The notes: a model not told the origin generated them from the sequence alone. 64,000 nucleotides of DNA from Neobacillus ginsengisoli (GCF_030813055.1 NZ_JAUSTW010000007.1:124001-188000), one strand, 5' to 3'. Counted from the stretch's first letter, positions 1 to 9,488 are shown. Made by a program: numbers and translations.

Positions 1-606
1 TAGCTTGTTCGCAATCGCTAAGAGGTTCGTCGAGCCCGTTAAGCCGTACACATAGCTCATCCCGAACAGCGTAATCGCAGTGGAAATACCGCCGTTGATG
101 ACGTATTTCATCGCCGACTCATTAGACTTTAACTGATGCTTGCGGATGCCCGCTAATATATAAGAAGAAATTGATAACAATTCCAAGCCGACAAATAGCG
201 TAATTAAATCGCCGCTTGATGTCATGACCATGGCACCAAGCAAGGCGGTTAAAAACAAATAATAAAATTCGCCTTGATATTCCTCCATGCCGTCTTTTGC
301 CTTGTAGCTGACCGCCAAAAACATAACCAGTCCCGCTCCGGCAAGAAGCAGTAATTTAAAGGCCTTCGCAAATCCATCAAGCCGGAACGTATCATCCAAT
401 ATCGATGTAACCCCTTGATCAAGTAATCCGGTAACAGATACCATTGCCGCTAGTATAGCGACAATGCTAATCCAGCCGAGAATTCTGCGGTCTTGCTTTT
501 TCGGCATAAACAAATCGAGCAGCGTCAATACCGCAGCAACACCAAGGATGATGAATTCCGGTGTCATGATACTCCAGTGAAATGATGTCAATGTCTTAAA
601 ACTCAT
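1..606 (-). CDS. nuoN: NADH-quinone oxidoreductase subunit N, 3' part missing
   Basis: Membrane antiporter-like subunit of complex I. The first 202 codons are in the window and the reading frame runs off the left edge. The start is the ATG at 604-606, six bases after the nuoM stop, giving MSFKTLTSFHWSIMTPEF. Hydrophobic helices alternate with short loops, and the segment reading TSSGDLITLFVGLELLSISS is the conserved proton-channel helix region with its glutamate, as in NuoN/L/M proteins. It is the last gene of the nuo operon. The identification rests on both motif and position. Confidence 0.95.
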   Translation of the reverse strand, partial: MSFKTLTSFHWSIMTPEFIILGVAAVLTLLDLFMPKKQDRRILGWISIVAILAAMVSVTGLLDQGVTSILDDTFRLDGFAKAFKLLLLAGAGLVMFLAVSYKAKDGMEEYQGEFYYLFLTALLGAMVMTSSGDLITLFVGLELLSISSYILAGIRKHQLKSNESAMKYVINGGISTAITLFGMSYVYGLTGSTNLLAIANKL

Positions 607-612
607 CCTTCA

Positions 613-2133
613 TCACCCTCCTATCCCAAGCATAATGGTTTCAAGTGCGGCATGAAGCGGTGAGCTTAAAACACTTGGGAACACACCGATTAACACGATC
701 AACAGCATCAACACGACTACAGGCACGATTTCCACGCCTTTTAAATCGAGGACGCCGGTAAATTCACGGTGTGCTTTTCCGTACGTAATGCCGAGTGTGG
801 CACGAAGTAAATAAACAGCTGTCATAATGATACCAATTGTACCAACCGCAGCAATCACCGGCATTTCTTTAAATAAACCAAGGAACGCCATAAATTCACT
901 GACAAATCCCGACATCCCCGGCAATCCGAGTGAAGCCAGACTGCCTGCCAGTAAGAAGCCTGCAGCGACCGGCATTCCTTTTGCCATTCCGCCAAGATTT
1001 TCTATCAGCGATGTATCGGTGCGTTCATAGAAGACACCAACAAGGAAGAACAATAAGGCTGAAATTAATCCGTGTGAAATCACTTGGAAAATTGCCCCTT
1101 GAACGCCTGCCTGATTCATGGCTGCAAGACCGATTAACACAATTCCCATGTGTGAAATCGAGGAATACGCCAAAACCATTTTAAAGTCTGTTTGAATGAA
1201 CGCCAGAAACGCTCCGTACAATAGGTTGATGACGCCAAGGACAGCCAGCAGAACGGCAAGAGTTTTGAACTGCGTTGGAAAAATTCCCATTCCAAAGCGG
1301 ATTAAACCGTAGGCACCGATCTTTAACAGAATACCGGAGTGAATCATAACAATGGACGGCGGTGCCTGTACGTGAACCTTCAGCATCCAGCTGTGCAATG
1401 GGAAAATCGGTAATTTCACACCGAATGCAATTAGTAGAGCGATTAACAGCCCCAGCTTTGTTCCGCCTGAAATCGGCGCAATCAAATCAACATTTTTATC
1501 ATTAAGCAAGTGATGCAAGGCATCAATATTCGTTGTACCTGTCCGGGCAAACAGGATCATGATCACAATTAACAAAATTGCTGAGCCCAGGCCGTTGTAT
1601 ATTAAGAAACTAAATGCTGCTTTTTCTTTTTCAAAATAGCCCCATTTTCCGATTAGGAAGAACGTCGGAATTAAGGTTACCTCGAAGAAGATAAAGAACA
1701 GAATTAAGTTTTGGGCGGTAAAGACGCCAAGCATTCCTAGTTCTAAAAGAAGGAACAGCATAAAATAGCCCTTCCATTCTTTTTTAATATGAATGGAGGC
1801 AATCGCGGCAAGTGTCGCAATTACGGTCGTTAACACGATGAGCAATAACGAGAAGCCGTTAAGAGCCAATTCATATTTGACTGCAAAAATATCCTGAGCC
1901 GTACCTTTAAAGCCGCCGAATTGAATCCATGGAACCGAAACGGAAAAATCCTTCAAGCTTTTACCTGCAAGATAATGAAGATACGCGGCAAGCGCGAGAA
2001 GCAGTGCCGGCAGCGTGGCTAAAAAGCCGACCAATTTAATCGATTTCTCAGAACGTTTAGGCATGAAGGCTAAAATCACGATACCTAGTAAAGGGGAGAA
2101 TACTAGGATGGATAAAACAGAAGCTAGATTCAT
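613..2133 (-). CDS. nuoM: NADH-quinone oxidoreductase subunit M
   Basis: A 506-residue polytopic membrane protein of the proton-pumping arm of complex I. About 14 hydrophobic helices are visible. Family signatures are the early channel motif FFEVTLIPTFFLIGKWG, with the essential glutamate, and the central block KLPIFPLHSWMLKVHVQAPP with its lysine and the histidine HSGILLKIGAYG. The length is normal for NuoM. Its ATG overlaps the nuoL stop by four bases (ATGA), which indicates translational coupling, and nuoN follows after six bases. Confidence 0.97.
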   Translation of the reverse strand: MNLASVLSILVFSPLLGIVILAFMPKRSEKSIKLVGFLATLPALLLALAAYLHYLAGKSLKDFSVSVPWIQFGGFKGTAQDIFAVKYELALNGFSLLLIVLTTVIATLAAIASIHIKKEWKGYFMLFLLLELGMLGVFTAQNLILFFIFFEVTLIPTFFLIGKWGYFEKEKAAFSFLIYNGLGSAILLIVIMILFARTGTTNIDALHHLLNDKNVDLIAPISGGTKLGLLIALLIAFGVKLPIFPLHSWMLKVHVQAPPSIVMIHSGILLKIGAYGLIRFGMGIFPTQFKTLAVLLAVLGVINLLYGAFLAFIQTDFKMVLAYSSISHMGIVLIGLAAMNQAGVQGAIFQVISHGLISALLFFLVGVFYERTDTSLIENLGGMAKGMPVAAGFLLAGSLASLGLPGMSGFVSEFMAFLGLFKEMPVIAAVGTIGIIMTAVYLLRATLGITYGKAHREFTGVLDLKGVEIVPVVVLMLLIVLIGVFPSVLSSPLHAALETIMLGIGG

Positions 2134-3998
2134 TTTAAGTACCCCCCTGTTAACGCAAAGATGACTGCTAAAACGGCTAAGCCGATGAAAGCAACTGCAC
2201 CATACGTTTGAACCTGTCCGGTCTGCATTTTTGAGCCCGATCTTCCAAGTCCCTGAATTGCGCCTGTCACAGCTTTGACGAGTCCTTCGACAAGGTAAAC
2301 ATCAATGAAACGTAAGAAGTAGCTGATTCCTTTTGTTATGGCCACAATCGACAGTTGATAGAATTCGTCGATGTAATATTTATTGTAAAGAATCGTGTGC
2401 AAGGTACCGCCTTTGCCGCTCAGCCAATCGCGGGAAATCGAACGTTTTCCGTAGATAAGCCAGGCAAGGAAAATTCCTGCTAAAGAAACAATAATCGCCA
2501 CAATAGTAATCCACACAGGGCCTTCCACATGATGCGGTGCAAGTGCTTCATTTCCGTCGACAAGCCAGTCACCAAGGAAGTTGCCGAACCAAGTGGTGTT
2601 GACGTAACCTCCGATAATGGCTAACACTCCGAGGACGATCATTGGCAATGTCATCAAGGACGGTGATTCATGGATATTTTTCATATTGCTACGCGCTTCA
2701 CCGGTAAACACCATGAAGAACAGGCGGAACATATAAAATGCCGTAAAGAAGGCAGCAATCAGCGCAAGCAGGAACAGGATTGGATGTCCGCCTTCCCAGG
2801 CAGCTGACAAGATTGCTTCTTTACTAAAGAAGCCTGATAAAAGCGGGACACCGCTGATCGCGAGTGTTCCAATTAAGAATAACGGACCTGTTAAGCGCAG
2901 CTTTTTCCAGAGACCGCCCATTTCTTCGATATCCTGCGTATGAACCGCATGAATGACACTGCCTGCTGCAAGGAACAACAAGGCTTTAAAGAATGCATGT
3001 GTCATTAAGTGGAACACACCCGCAACGTAGCCGCCAGACCCTAAGGCAAGCATCATGTAGCCAAGCTGACTGACGGTTGAATACGCTAATACCCGTTTAA
3101 TATCGGTTTGCACAAGGCCGATGCTTGCCGCAAAAATCGCGGTGAAGGCACCGATAACGGCAATCACCAGTAAAGCGGTTTTGCTCGCTGCGAACAACGG
3201 GAATAGTGCAGCAACAAGGTAAACCCCTGCAGCAACCATCGTTGCGGCGTGGATTAACGCCGAAACAGGTGTCGGACCTTCCATCGCATCAGGAAGCCAT
3301 GTGTGCAGCGGGAACTGACCTGATTTACCGACAGCCCCGATAAAGATTAAGATTGCTGTCAAAGTAATCATTGAGGTTGAAATATCGCCGTTTTGCACGG
3401 CTTTAAAAATATCACTGTATTCAAAGCTTTTTGTTTGCCAAAATAAGAGGATCATGCCGATTAACAGTCCAACATCTCCGATACGGGTCATGATGAACGC
3501 TTTTTTCGCGGCTGCCTTCGCTTCTTCCTTGTAGAAATAAAAACCGATTAAGAGGAAGGAACCGACCCCGACAAGCTCCCAGAATATATAGGTTTGCAGC
3601 AGGTTTGGCGAAATGACCAATCCAAGCATTGCAAACGTAAATAATCCTAAATAGGCATAGAATACCGGAAACCGCTCATCCCCGTGCATATACCCTTTTG
3701 AGTATGTATGTACCAGGAAGCTAACGAGCGATACAATACACAGCATTAATGCATTTAATTGATTCACTTCAAATCCCGCTGTTAGATGAATATCTCCAAT
3801 TGTAAGCCAGTCGACCTTCGTCGAGTACGTTGGTGATGTAAAGCGATCGAACAGCACCAACAACGAGTAGACAAGCGACGCCAGCGTGAGCAGGATCCCC
3901 ACATAGGCACTCGCCTCCTTCAGCCGCTTACCGAACAAGAGAAGGATCAAAAACGATAATAGCGGGAAAAGCGGTATGATCCATGCATTTTCCATCAT
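2130..3998 (-). CDS. nuoL: NADH-quinone oxidoreductase subunit L
   Basis: Largest antiporter-like subunit of complex I, about 622 residues, with 16 or more predicted helices and the long C-terminal lateral helix region. Signatures are SPNLLQTYIFWELVGVGSFL (channel glutamate), GKSGQFPLHTWLPDAMEGPT, and HAATMVAAGVYL. The frame is open to a GTG at 4004, but the AAGGGGA ribosome site fits the tandem ATGs at 3998 and 3995 better (about 8-11 bases), so I start at 3998. A 143-base non-coding insert with hairpins separates it from nuoK, which is unusual in this otherwise tight operon. Confidence 0.96.
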   Translation of the reverse strand: MMENAWIIPLFPLLSFLILLLFGKRLKEASAYVGILLTLASLVYSLLVLFDRFTSPTYSTKVDWLTIGDIHLTAGFEVNQLNALMLCIVSLVSFLVHTYSKGYMHGDERFPVFYAYLGLFTFAMLGLVISPNLLQTYIFWELVGVGSFLLIGFYFYKEEAKAAAKKAFIMTRIGDVGLLIGMILLFWQTKSFEYSDIFKAVQNGDISTSMITLTAILIFIGAVGKSGQFPLHTWLPDAMEGPTPVSALIHAATMVAAGVYLVAALFPLFAASKTALLVIAVIGAFTAIFAASIGLVQTDIKRVLAYSTVSQLGYMMLALGSGGYVAGVFHLMTHAFFKALLFLAAGSVIHAVHTQDIEEMGGLWKKLRLTGPLFLIGTLAISGVPLLSGFFSKEAILSAAWEGGHPILFLLALIAAFFTAFYMFRLFFMVFTGEARSNMKNIHESPSLMTLPMIVLGVLAIIGGYVNTTWFGNFLGDWLVDGNEALAPHHVEGPVWITIVAIIVSLAGIFLAWLIYGKRSISRDWLSGKGGTLHTILYNKYYIDEFYQLSIVAITKGISYFLRFIDVYLVEGLVKAVTGAIQGLGRSGSKMQTGQVQTYGAVAFIGLAVLAVIFALTGGYLK

Positions 3999-4023
3999 TA
4001 TCACTATCCCCTTTTTAATGCGA

Positions 4024-4140
4024 AGTGCCTGTCACCGTTCGTGGACAAAACATACATTTTGTCCATATGGGATGGACACATAAGTGTCCGCATACAGTGG
4101 ACATTTCGCCAAAAGTGTCTTTCAATGGTGCCTGACACCA
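4024..4140. repeat. Interspersed repeat with hairpins between nuoK and nuoL
   Basis: The spacer is bounded by two copies of a short quasi-palindrome: GTGCCTGTCACC ending at 4036 and GGTGCCTGACACC at 4127-4139. Between them are a hairpin with 9-base arms TGGACAAAA/TTTTGTCCA (4042-4065) and a hairpin GGACAC-ATAA-GTGTCC (4074-4089). A related GGTGCCAGACACC occurs after tdk near 42060. The composition and the lack of an open frame argue for a repeat element rather than a gene. Whether it is transcribed as part of the nuo message is inferred from its place inside the operon. Confidence 0.6.
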
Positions 4141-4141
4141 A

Positions 4142-4456
4142 TTAGTTTTTCATTGAGTCCATTTCGTCGATATTAACGGTTTTGCGGTTTTGGTAGAGCG
4201 AGATTAGAATCGCCAGGCCAACCGCGGCTTCGGCTGCGGCAACGGTAATCGCAAACAGCGCAAAAATTTGACCGGTGATGGATGGTGCCATCCCGTATTT
4301 GCTGAACGTAACCAGGTTAATATTAACGGCATTGAGCATAAGCTCAATGGAAATCAAGACGATAACGGTGTTTCGTTTTGTCAGAGCACCGTAAAGTCCG
4401 ATGCAAAATAAAATGAGTGCTAATGCCAGGAAGGCTGAAGCGGGAACTGAACTCAT
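4142..4456 (-). CDS. nuoK: NADH-quinone oxidoreductase subunit K
   Basis: A 104-residue, three-helix subunit of the complex I membrane arm. The two conserved membrane glutamates are visible in [17 protein letters not shown] and [13 protein letters not shown], where they form part of the proton pathway. The length matches the family (about 100). Its start overlaps the nuoJ stop by four bases. Confidence 0.97.
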   Translation of the reverse strand: MSSVPASAFLALALILFCIGLYGALTKRNTVIVLISIELMLNAVNINLVTFSKYGMAPSITGQIFALFAITVAAAEAAVGLAILISLYQNRKTVNIDEMDSMKN

Positions 4457-4971
4457 TGTTTATCCGCTCCCTTCACGTCTTTTTTCGCCAAAATAATGGA
4501 ACCGACAAGAGCAACTAATAGTAAAACAGAAACAAGCTCAAACGGGATAATCCATTTTGAGTAGAGTGCTTTACCGATTTGCATCGTGTTGTTTTCATGC
4601 AATGCGGTCGGAACCTGCGGAATATCGAAGTTGTAAATGCCGATGTAGACGGCAAACGCAAAACCGACAACCCCTAAAAACAATAAAACCTTTCTTAGTT
4701 TTCCTGCTTGCGGTTCACTTTCATCATTGTGCTTCGTCAACATGATACCAAAGAGCATGATAATCGTGATCGCACCCGAATAGATTAAAATTTGTACGGC
4801 CGCGACAAATTCAGCGGAAAGCAGGACGTAGATACCGGCAATGCTGACGAAAGTAAAGACAAGCGCAACGACCATGTGCATCACTTTTGTTAGGTTCAAA
4901 AGAAGCACGCCGCCAATGACCGCAACGAGTGCGAGGCCCATAAAAGCGAGGAATTCTCCTGAAAATGTCAT
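4453..4971 (-). CDS. nuoJ: NADH-quinone oxidoreductase subunit J
   Basis: A 172-residue membrane subunit of complex I with five predicted helices. The segment [16 protein letters not shown] corresponds to the conserved helix 3 with the pi-bulge seen in NuoJ proteins. It starts on the ATGA shared with the nuoI stop and ends on the ATGA shared with nuoK, so I, J and K are translationally coupled. Confidence 0.96.
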   Translation of the reverse strand: MTFSGEFLAFMGLALVAVIGGVLLLNLTKVMHMVVALVFTFVSIAGIYVLLSAEFVAAVQILIYSGAITIIMLFGIMLTKHNDESEPQAGKLRKVLLFLGVVGFAFAVYIGIYNFDIPQVPTALHENNTMQIGKALYSKWIIPFELVSVLLLVALVGSIILAKKDVKGADKQ

Positions 4972-5396
4972 GCTTTATTCACCTGCCGTATGTTTTCATC
5001 GTTTTCATCTAACCATTCAAGGTTTTTAAATAACATGTCCCGGCTATATTCTGCCAACTCAAAATTATTGGTCATGATGATGGCCTCGGTCGGGCACACC
5101 TCCGTACACAGGTCACAAAGGATGCAAATCTCAAAGTTGATGTCATAAGTGTCGATGATTTTTCCTTTTTTCGCAGGGTCCGGATGTTTTTTACCAGTTA
5201 ATTGAATACAATCTGTCGGGCAAATCTGCGCACACTGATTGCAAACAATACATTTTTCCGGATAAAACTTTTGGATACCGCGGAACCGGTCCGGCAGCGG
5301 AAGCGGCTTATTCGGATAGTCATAGGTGACTTTCTCGCGTGTTAAGTTTTTTAGGGTATATTTCAAGCCTTTTGCTAATCCAAGCACGTTTTTCAC
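4968..5396 (-). CDS. nuoI: NADH-quinone oxidoreductase subunit I (two 4Fe-4S clusters)
   Basis: A 142-residue ferredoxin-like subunit that passes electrons toward NuoB. Two cluster motifs are present: CIVCNQCAQICP near residue 50 and CILCDLCTEVCP near residue 91, each with the CxxCxxCxxxCP pattern. The N-terminal amphipathic stretch anchors the protein to the membrane arm in the family. A 139-base spacer separates it from nuoH and contains imperfect direct repeats. Confidence 0.97.
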   Translation of the reverse strand: MKNVLGLAKGLKYTLKNLTREKVTYDYPNKPLPLPDRFRGIQKFYPEKCIVCNQCAQICPTDCIQLTGKKHPDPAKKGKIIDTYDINFEICILCDLCTEVCPTEAIIMTNNFELAEYSRDMLFKNLEWLDENDENIRQVNKA

Positions 5397-5445
5397 CCCT
5401 TTTACGTTTTAAAAATTAATATTGTGCGACGTTTTGTCAGGTTTT

Positions 5446-5533
5446 TCAAGGGTCGCGTAAGGCGGAACTCAGGTCCGTTTCCCAAGCTTTTGTACGGACT
5501 GTCAAAGGTCGCGTGTTTTGCGAACCAGGTTCC
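5446..5533. repeat. Pair of imperfect direct repeats between nuoH and nuoI
   Basis: Two copies of about 32 bases begin at 5446 and 5502, a spacing of 56. Both share the cores TCAARGGTCGCGT and CAGGTYC. No open frame or terminator is apparent, and the genes on both sides are co-directional nuo genes. The function is unknown. The element looks like an intergenic repeat tolerated within the operon. Confidence 0.45.
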
Positions 5534-5535
5534 TT

Positions 5536-6543
5536 TTATGAGAAAAATAACGTTTTGATTAAGGCGGTTAGGAATATGTTTGCCAATGCTACCGGCAACA
5601 GTACTTTCCAGCCCATTTCCATTAGTTGGTCGGCACGCAGACGCGGGAAGGCGACGCGGAACCAGATGTAGACGAATACGACCAAACAGAATTTAAGTGC
5701 GAACCAAACGGCGCCCGGAATAAAGCTAAGGAATGCAAATGGCGCCATCCATCCGCCTAAGAATAATGTTACGATCAGCGAGGACATCGCGAATAAGTAG
5801 ACATATTCGGCGAGCATAAAGAATGCCCATCGGAAGCCGGAGTACTCGACGTGATACCCGGCAACAAGTTCTGATTCTGCTTCGGGAAGGTCGAATGGTG
5901 TCCGGTTTAATTCGGCTACGGATGAGATGAAAAAGACGATAAAGCCGATTGGCTGCAGTAATATGAACCAGCCGTGCGTTTGTTGATGAACGATATCATT
6001 TAAATTTAAGCTGCCGGATAAAAGAATAACGCCAAGGACCGACATAACGAGCGGAATTTCATAGGAAATCATTTGGGCTGCGGCACGCATGCCTCCTAGG
6101 AGGGCGTACTTGTTATTGGATGCCCAGCCGCCGGTGACTACGCCAAGTGTCGTCAAGCCCGATACAGCGATATAGTAAAGCAAGCCGACACCGATATCCG
6201 CGAATTGGAATTTGTCGGTAAACGGAATTGTCGCCAGCACCATAAAGGCCGGTGCAAAGGCGATGACAGGCGCGATGATAAATAAAGGCCGATCCGCCAG
6301 CGTCGGAATAATATCTTCTTTTAGTAAAAGCTTCAGTACGTCGGCAACGGTTTGCAATAGTCCCCATTTACCGCCGACTTGGTTTGGACCATGACGCAGC
6401 TGCATGTAACCCATGACCTTCCGCTCTGCGAGAATTCCGTACGTTACGAAGCCTAATACGACTAAAAGCAGGATGACGCCTAGTACAAAGAAGATTAGAA
6501 AATTGAACAACCCGGGACTCGAATGGAGTAAATCATTGACCAT
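5536..6543 (-). CDS. nuoH: NADH-quinone oxidoreductase subunit H
   Basis: A 335-residue membrane subunit forming the quinone-binding cavity at the junction with the peripheral arm. Signatures include ERKVMGYMQLRHGPNQVG, the first conserved loop, and LNRTPFDLPEAESELVAGYH, the acidic loop lining the quinone channel. The length is typical. Start and stop touch its neighbours: the A of its ATG is the last base of the nuoD stop. Confidence 0.97.
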   Translation of the reverse strand: MVNDLLHSSPGLFNFLIFFVLGVILLLVVLGFVTYGILAERKVMGYMQLRHGPNQVGGKWGLLQTVADVLKLLLKEDIIPTLADRPLFIIAPVIAFAPAFMVLATIPFTDKFQFADIGVGLLYYIAVSGLTTLGVVTGGWASNNKYALLGGMRAAAQMISYEIPLVMSVLGVILLSGSLNLNDIVHQQTHGWFILLQPIGFIVFFISSVAELNRTPFDLPEAESELVAGYHVEYSGFRWAFFMLAEYVYLFAMSSLIVTLFLGGWMAPFAFLSFIPGAVWFALKFCLVVFVYIWFRVAFPRLRADQLMEMGWKVLLPVALANIFLTALIKTLFFS

Positions 6544-7643
6544 TAGCCGTCCACCTCCCCAAGGACAATATCAATTGCCCCTAATATAGCAATCAGGTTT
6601 GCGATATTTTCGCCCTCTAACAGTTTCGGAAGGATTTGCAGATTATAGAAAGATGGTCTTCTAAACTTTAAGCGATACGGTTCTTTTTTGCCGTCGCTCG
6701 CGATATAGCAGCCGATTTCTCCACGCGGTGATTCAATTCTAACAAATGCTTCCCCTTTTGGTGCCTTGATGATTTTCGGCACTTTGGCGAGAATTTCGCC
6801 TTCAGCAGGGAATTGTTCCACTGCCTGTTCAAGGATTTTCAATGATTCTTCGATTTCCGCCATCCGGACATGGTAGCGTGCCCAGGCATCGCCGCCCTCC
6901 TGAACGGGAACATCGAAGTTAAACCGGTTGTAGATTGAGTAGGGCTCATCTTTGCGGAGATCCCATTTGACGCCGGTACAACGAAGGTTCGCTCCGCTTA
7001 AGGAATAATTTAGAGCATCTTCTTTCGTATATTTCCCGATGCCTTTTACCCGACTCATAAAAATTTCGTTTCCGGTTGCCAGATAGTGATAGCCGGCAAG
7101 CTGTTCTCTCATATAGGGAATGAAGTCTTTTACTTTTTCAATCCAGCCTTCAGGTGCATCCCATTTGACGCCGCCCACACGCATATAGTTGAAGGTTAAG
7201 CGCGCACCCGATAGTTCATTGAGCATATTGATAATCATTTCACGTTCACGGAAGGCATAAAGGAATGGACTGACGGCCCCGATATCAAGCAGGAACGTTC
7301 CCCACCAAACAAGGTGACTGGCAATCCGGCCTAATTCCATAGCAATGACGCGAAGGAAATCAGCGCGTTCCGGCACCTGGATGCCCATCATCGTTTCAAC
7401 GGCATGACAGATGACGTAATTGTTGGTCATGGCTGACAAATAGTCCATCCGGTCCGTGTACGGAATAATCTGCGTGTATTGCAGGTTTTCAGCTAGTTTT
7501 TCCGTTCCGCGGTGTAAATAACCGATGACAGGCTTTGCCTCAGTTATGATTTCCCCATCGATTTTTATCACAAGCCGGAATACTCCGTGCGTACTTGGAT
7601 GCTGAGGACCGACGTTTAGTAACATTTCTTCCGTTCGTATCAT
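6543..7643 (-). CDS. nuoD: NADH-quinone oxidoreductase subunit D (49-kDa type)
   Basis: A 366-residue peripheral-arm subunit that binds quinone with NuoB and NuoH. Conserved stretches are LNVGPQHPSTHGVFRLV near the start, with the quinone-pocket histidine, and YLHRGTEKLAEN. The C-terminal LAILGAIDIVLGEVDG is typical of the family. C and D are separate genes here, unlike the NuoCD fusion of enterobacteria. It follows nuoC after three bases. Confidence 0.97.
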   Translation of the reverse strand: MIRTEEMLLNVGPQHPSTHGVFRLVIKIDGEIITEAKPVIGYLHRGTEKLAENLQYTQIIPYTDRMDYLSAMTNNYVICHAVETMMGIQVPERADFLRVIAMELGRIASHLVWWGTFLLDIGAVSPFLYAFREREMIINMLNELSGARLTFNYMRVGGVKWDAPEGWIEKVKDFIPYMREQLAGYHYLATGNEIFMSRVKGIGKYTKEDALNYSLSGANLRCTGVKWDLRKDEPYSIYNRFNFDVPVQEGGDAWARYHVRMAEIEESLKILEQAVEQFPAEGEILAKVPKIIKAPKGEAFVRIESPRGEIGCYIASDGKKEPYRLKFRRPSFYNLQILPKLLEGENIANLIAILGAIDIVLGEVDG

Positions 7644-7646
7644 TGG

Positions 7647-8972
7647 TTACACCTCCACATCATACGGCTCATAGTCTTTTCTAAGTGGATGGCCAACCCA
7701 ATCTTCTCCGAGCATGATCCGGTATAAATTCGGGTGTCCGGTAAACTTAATGCCCAGTAAATCATATGCTTCACATTCAGGCCAGTCGGCGCCGGCCCAG
7801 ATTGGCTGCAAGGACTCGATTGTTGGTTCATCACGGTCAATTTTTACTTTAAAAGCAACCGATTGACGGTTCTTGTATGAGTAAAAGTGCACATACACTT
7901 CCATATGTGTCTCAAAATCAGTTCCATGCAGCTCGGATAAGTAATCGAACCCTAACAGCTCATTGTATTTTAAAAATTGGGCCAGTTTAAAGTACGATTC
8001 GCGCTTGACCACGAGGGTCGGAACATCCTTCGATAGTTTATTAATATAAGAATCTTCTAAAACGTCAGGGCCAAGGTTTTCTTCAATGACTTTGACGTAT
8101 TTATCTAAGAATGGCTGATTGGCTGACTTCGTTTCAGCTGTTGGTGCTGACGTATCGCCACCCGATACAGCCGCTTTCGCTTTGGCTGCTGCCGCTGCTT
8201 TGGCTTTGGCTTTCGCTGCGGCGATGGCTTTTGCTTTTTCATCGTCACCTGCTGGTGCGGCGGTTCCCGCGTCAGTCCCTGCTCCTTGCTTCGCGAGGGC
8301 TGCTGCTTTGGCCTTGGCCGCTGCGGCTGCCTTTGCTTTTGCTGCTGCCGCGGCTTTCGCTTTGGCATCATCGCCAGTAGCTTCTGTTGGTGCAGCAGTG
8401 CCTCCTGCCATTTCCATCGCTTTCTTTTTTGCTGCAGCGGCCGCTTTTGCTTTCGCTACGGCTGCGGCTTTTTTCTTCGCGAGGTCATCGTTGTCGTTTG
8501 CTTCTGCAGTTGGTGCTTCTGGTGCGGCGGCTGTATCCTGTACTGATGCTTCGGAATTACCCCCGGCCAGCTCCATTGCCTTCCTTTTTGCTGCCGCCGC
8601 TGCCTTCGCTTTCGCAACTGCTGCCGCTTTTTTCTTCGCAAGGTCATCAGCGTCACCGGACGTCGGTGCGGCGGATTCGGTTGGTGGCGCGGATTCGGTT
8701 GGTGGCGCGGATTCAGCCGGCGCTACCTCTTCCGTTATGCCTTCCCTTTGCTTCTTCGCCAATGCAGCTGCCTTCGCTTTCGCTGCCGCTGCGGCTTTTT
8801 TCTTCGCAAGATCGGTGTCATCACCTGAAGTTGCAGTTGTAGGTGTTTCGGCAGGCTTTTCTTCTTTCGGAGCCTCACCACTTGCTTTAGCCTGACGTTT
8901 AGCCAATGCTGCAGCTTTCGCTTTCTCAGCGGCTTCTCTCTTTAATTGATCGAGATCTTTTTCCCCGCTCAT
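7647..8972 (-). CDS. nuoC: NADH-quinone oxidoreductase subunit C with a long Ala/Lys-rich N-terminal extension
   Basis: The 441-residue product has two parts. Residues from about 288 onward form the ordinary NuoC (30-kDa) domain, ending in GADWPECEAYDLLGIKFTGH and HPLRKDYEP, as expected for the NuoB/NuoD partner. Residues 1 to about 285 are low complexity: repeated blocks such as AKKKAAAVAKAKAAAAAK separated by acidic or proline-rich linkers with PPTESA repeats. An 18-base tandem duplication in the DNA begins at 8674. The extension should form long charged helices. Start, frame and spacing (three bases after nuoB) all support it as a real part of the protein. Its role is unknown. Confidence 0.93.
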   Translation of the reverse strand: MSGEKDLDQLKREAAEKAKAAALAKRQAKASGEAPKEEKPAETPTTATSGDDTDLAKKKAAAAAKAKAAALAKKQREGITEEVAPAESAPPTESAPPTESAAPTSGDADDLAKKKAAAVAKAKAAAAAKRKAMELAGGNSEASVQDTAAAPEAPTAEANDNDDLAKKKAAAVAKAKAAAAAKKKAMEMAGGTAAPTEATGDDAKAKAAAAAKAKAAAAAKAKAAALAKQGAGTDAGTAAPAGDDEKAKAIAAAKAKAKAAAAAKAKAAVSGGDTSAPTAETKSANQPFLDKYVKVIEENLGPDVLEDSYINKLSKDVPTLVVKRESYFKLAQFLKYNELLGFDYLSELHGTDFETHMEVYVHFYSYKNRQSVAFKVKIDRDEPTIESLQPIWAGADWPECEAYDLLGIKFTGHPNLYRIMLGEDWVGHPLRKDYEPYDVEV

Positions 8973-8975
8973 CGG

Positions 8976-9488
8976 TTAGATCACCTTCTTCCCAGTCTTC
9001 GCCTCGTAACGAATCTTTTCCCTTAATTTATTAATTCCATAAATTAAAGCGGCAGGGTTTGGAGGGCATCCCGGTATGTATACATCGACAGGAACGATTT
9101 GGTCGACTCCCTTTACAACTGAATATGATTTCACATACGGCCCGCCGGCAGTTGCACATGAGCCCATTGCGATTACCCATTTTGGCTCAGGCATTTGATC
9201 ATATAAACGGCGTAAAATCGGCGCCATTTTTTTCGTAACAGTTCCTGAAACAATCATACAATCCGACTGTCTTGGCGACGTCCTGAAAAACGATCCAAAG
9301 CGGTCCAAGTCATAATGGGAGGAACCTACACCCATCATCTCAATCGCACAACAAGCCAGACCAAATGTCAGCGGGTAAATCGAATTGCTTCGCGCCCATG
9401 CCTTAACTTGCTCCAGCGTCGTCATAAACACATTTCTTTGTAACTCTTCCATTTCCTGAGGTGAAATGTTGTCTAATTTTAGATCCAT
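8976..9488 (-). CDS. nuoB: NADH-quinone oxidoreductase subunit B (N2 cluster)
   Basis: A 170-residue subunit holding the terminal 4Fe-4S cluster N2. The cluster cysteines are visible in [20 protein letters not shown] and GCPPNPAAL. The frame is open upstream to a TTG at 9509, but the ribosome site GAAGGTG lies five to six bases before the ATG at 9488, so [10 protein letters not shown] is the likely start. That start overlaps the end of nuoA by ten bases. Confidence 0.96.
   Translation of the reverse strand: MDLKLDNISPQEMEELQRNVFMTTLEQVKAWARSNSIYPLTFGLACCAIEMMGVGSSHYDLDRFGSFFRTSPRQSDCMIVSGTVTKKMAPILRRLYDQMPEPKWVIAMGSCATAGGPYVKSYSVVKGVDQIVPVDVYIPGCPPNPAALIYGINKLREKIRYEAKTGKKVI

Noticed and set aside
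8119..8895. Long open frame on the plus strand opposite nuoC, 258 codons
   Set aside because: It is the mirror of the Ala/Lys repeat and reads as alanine/phenylalanine-rich low complexity. It has no ribosome site, and nuoC explains the region.
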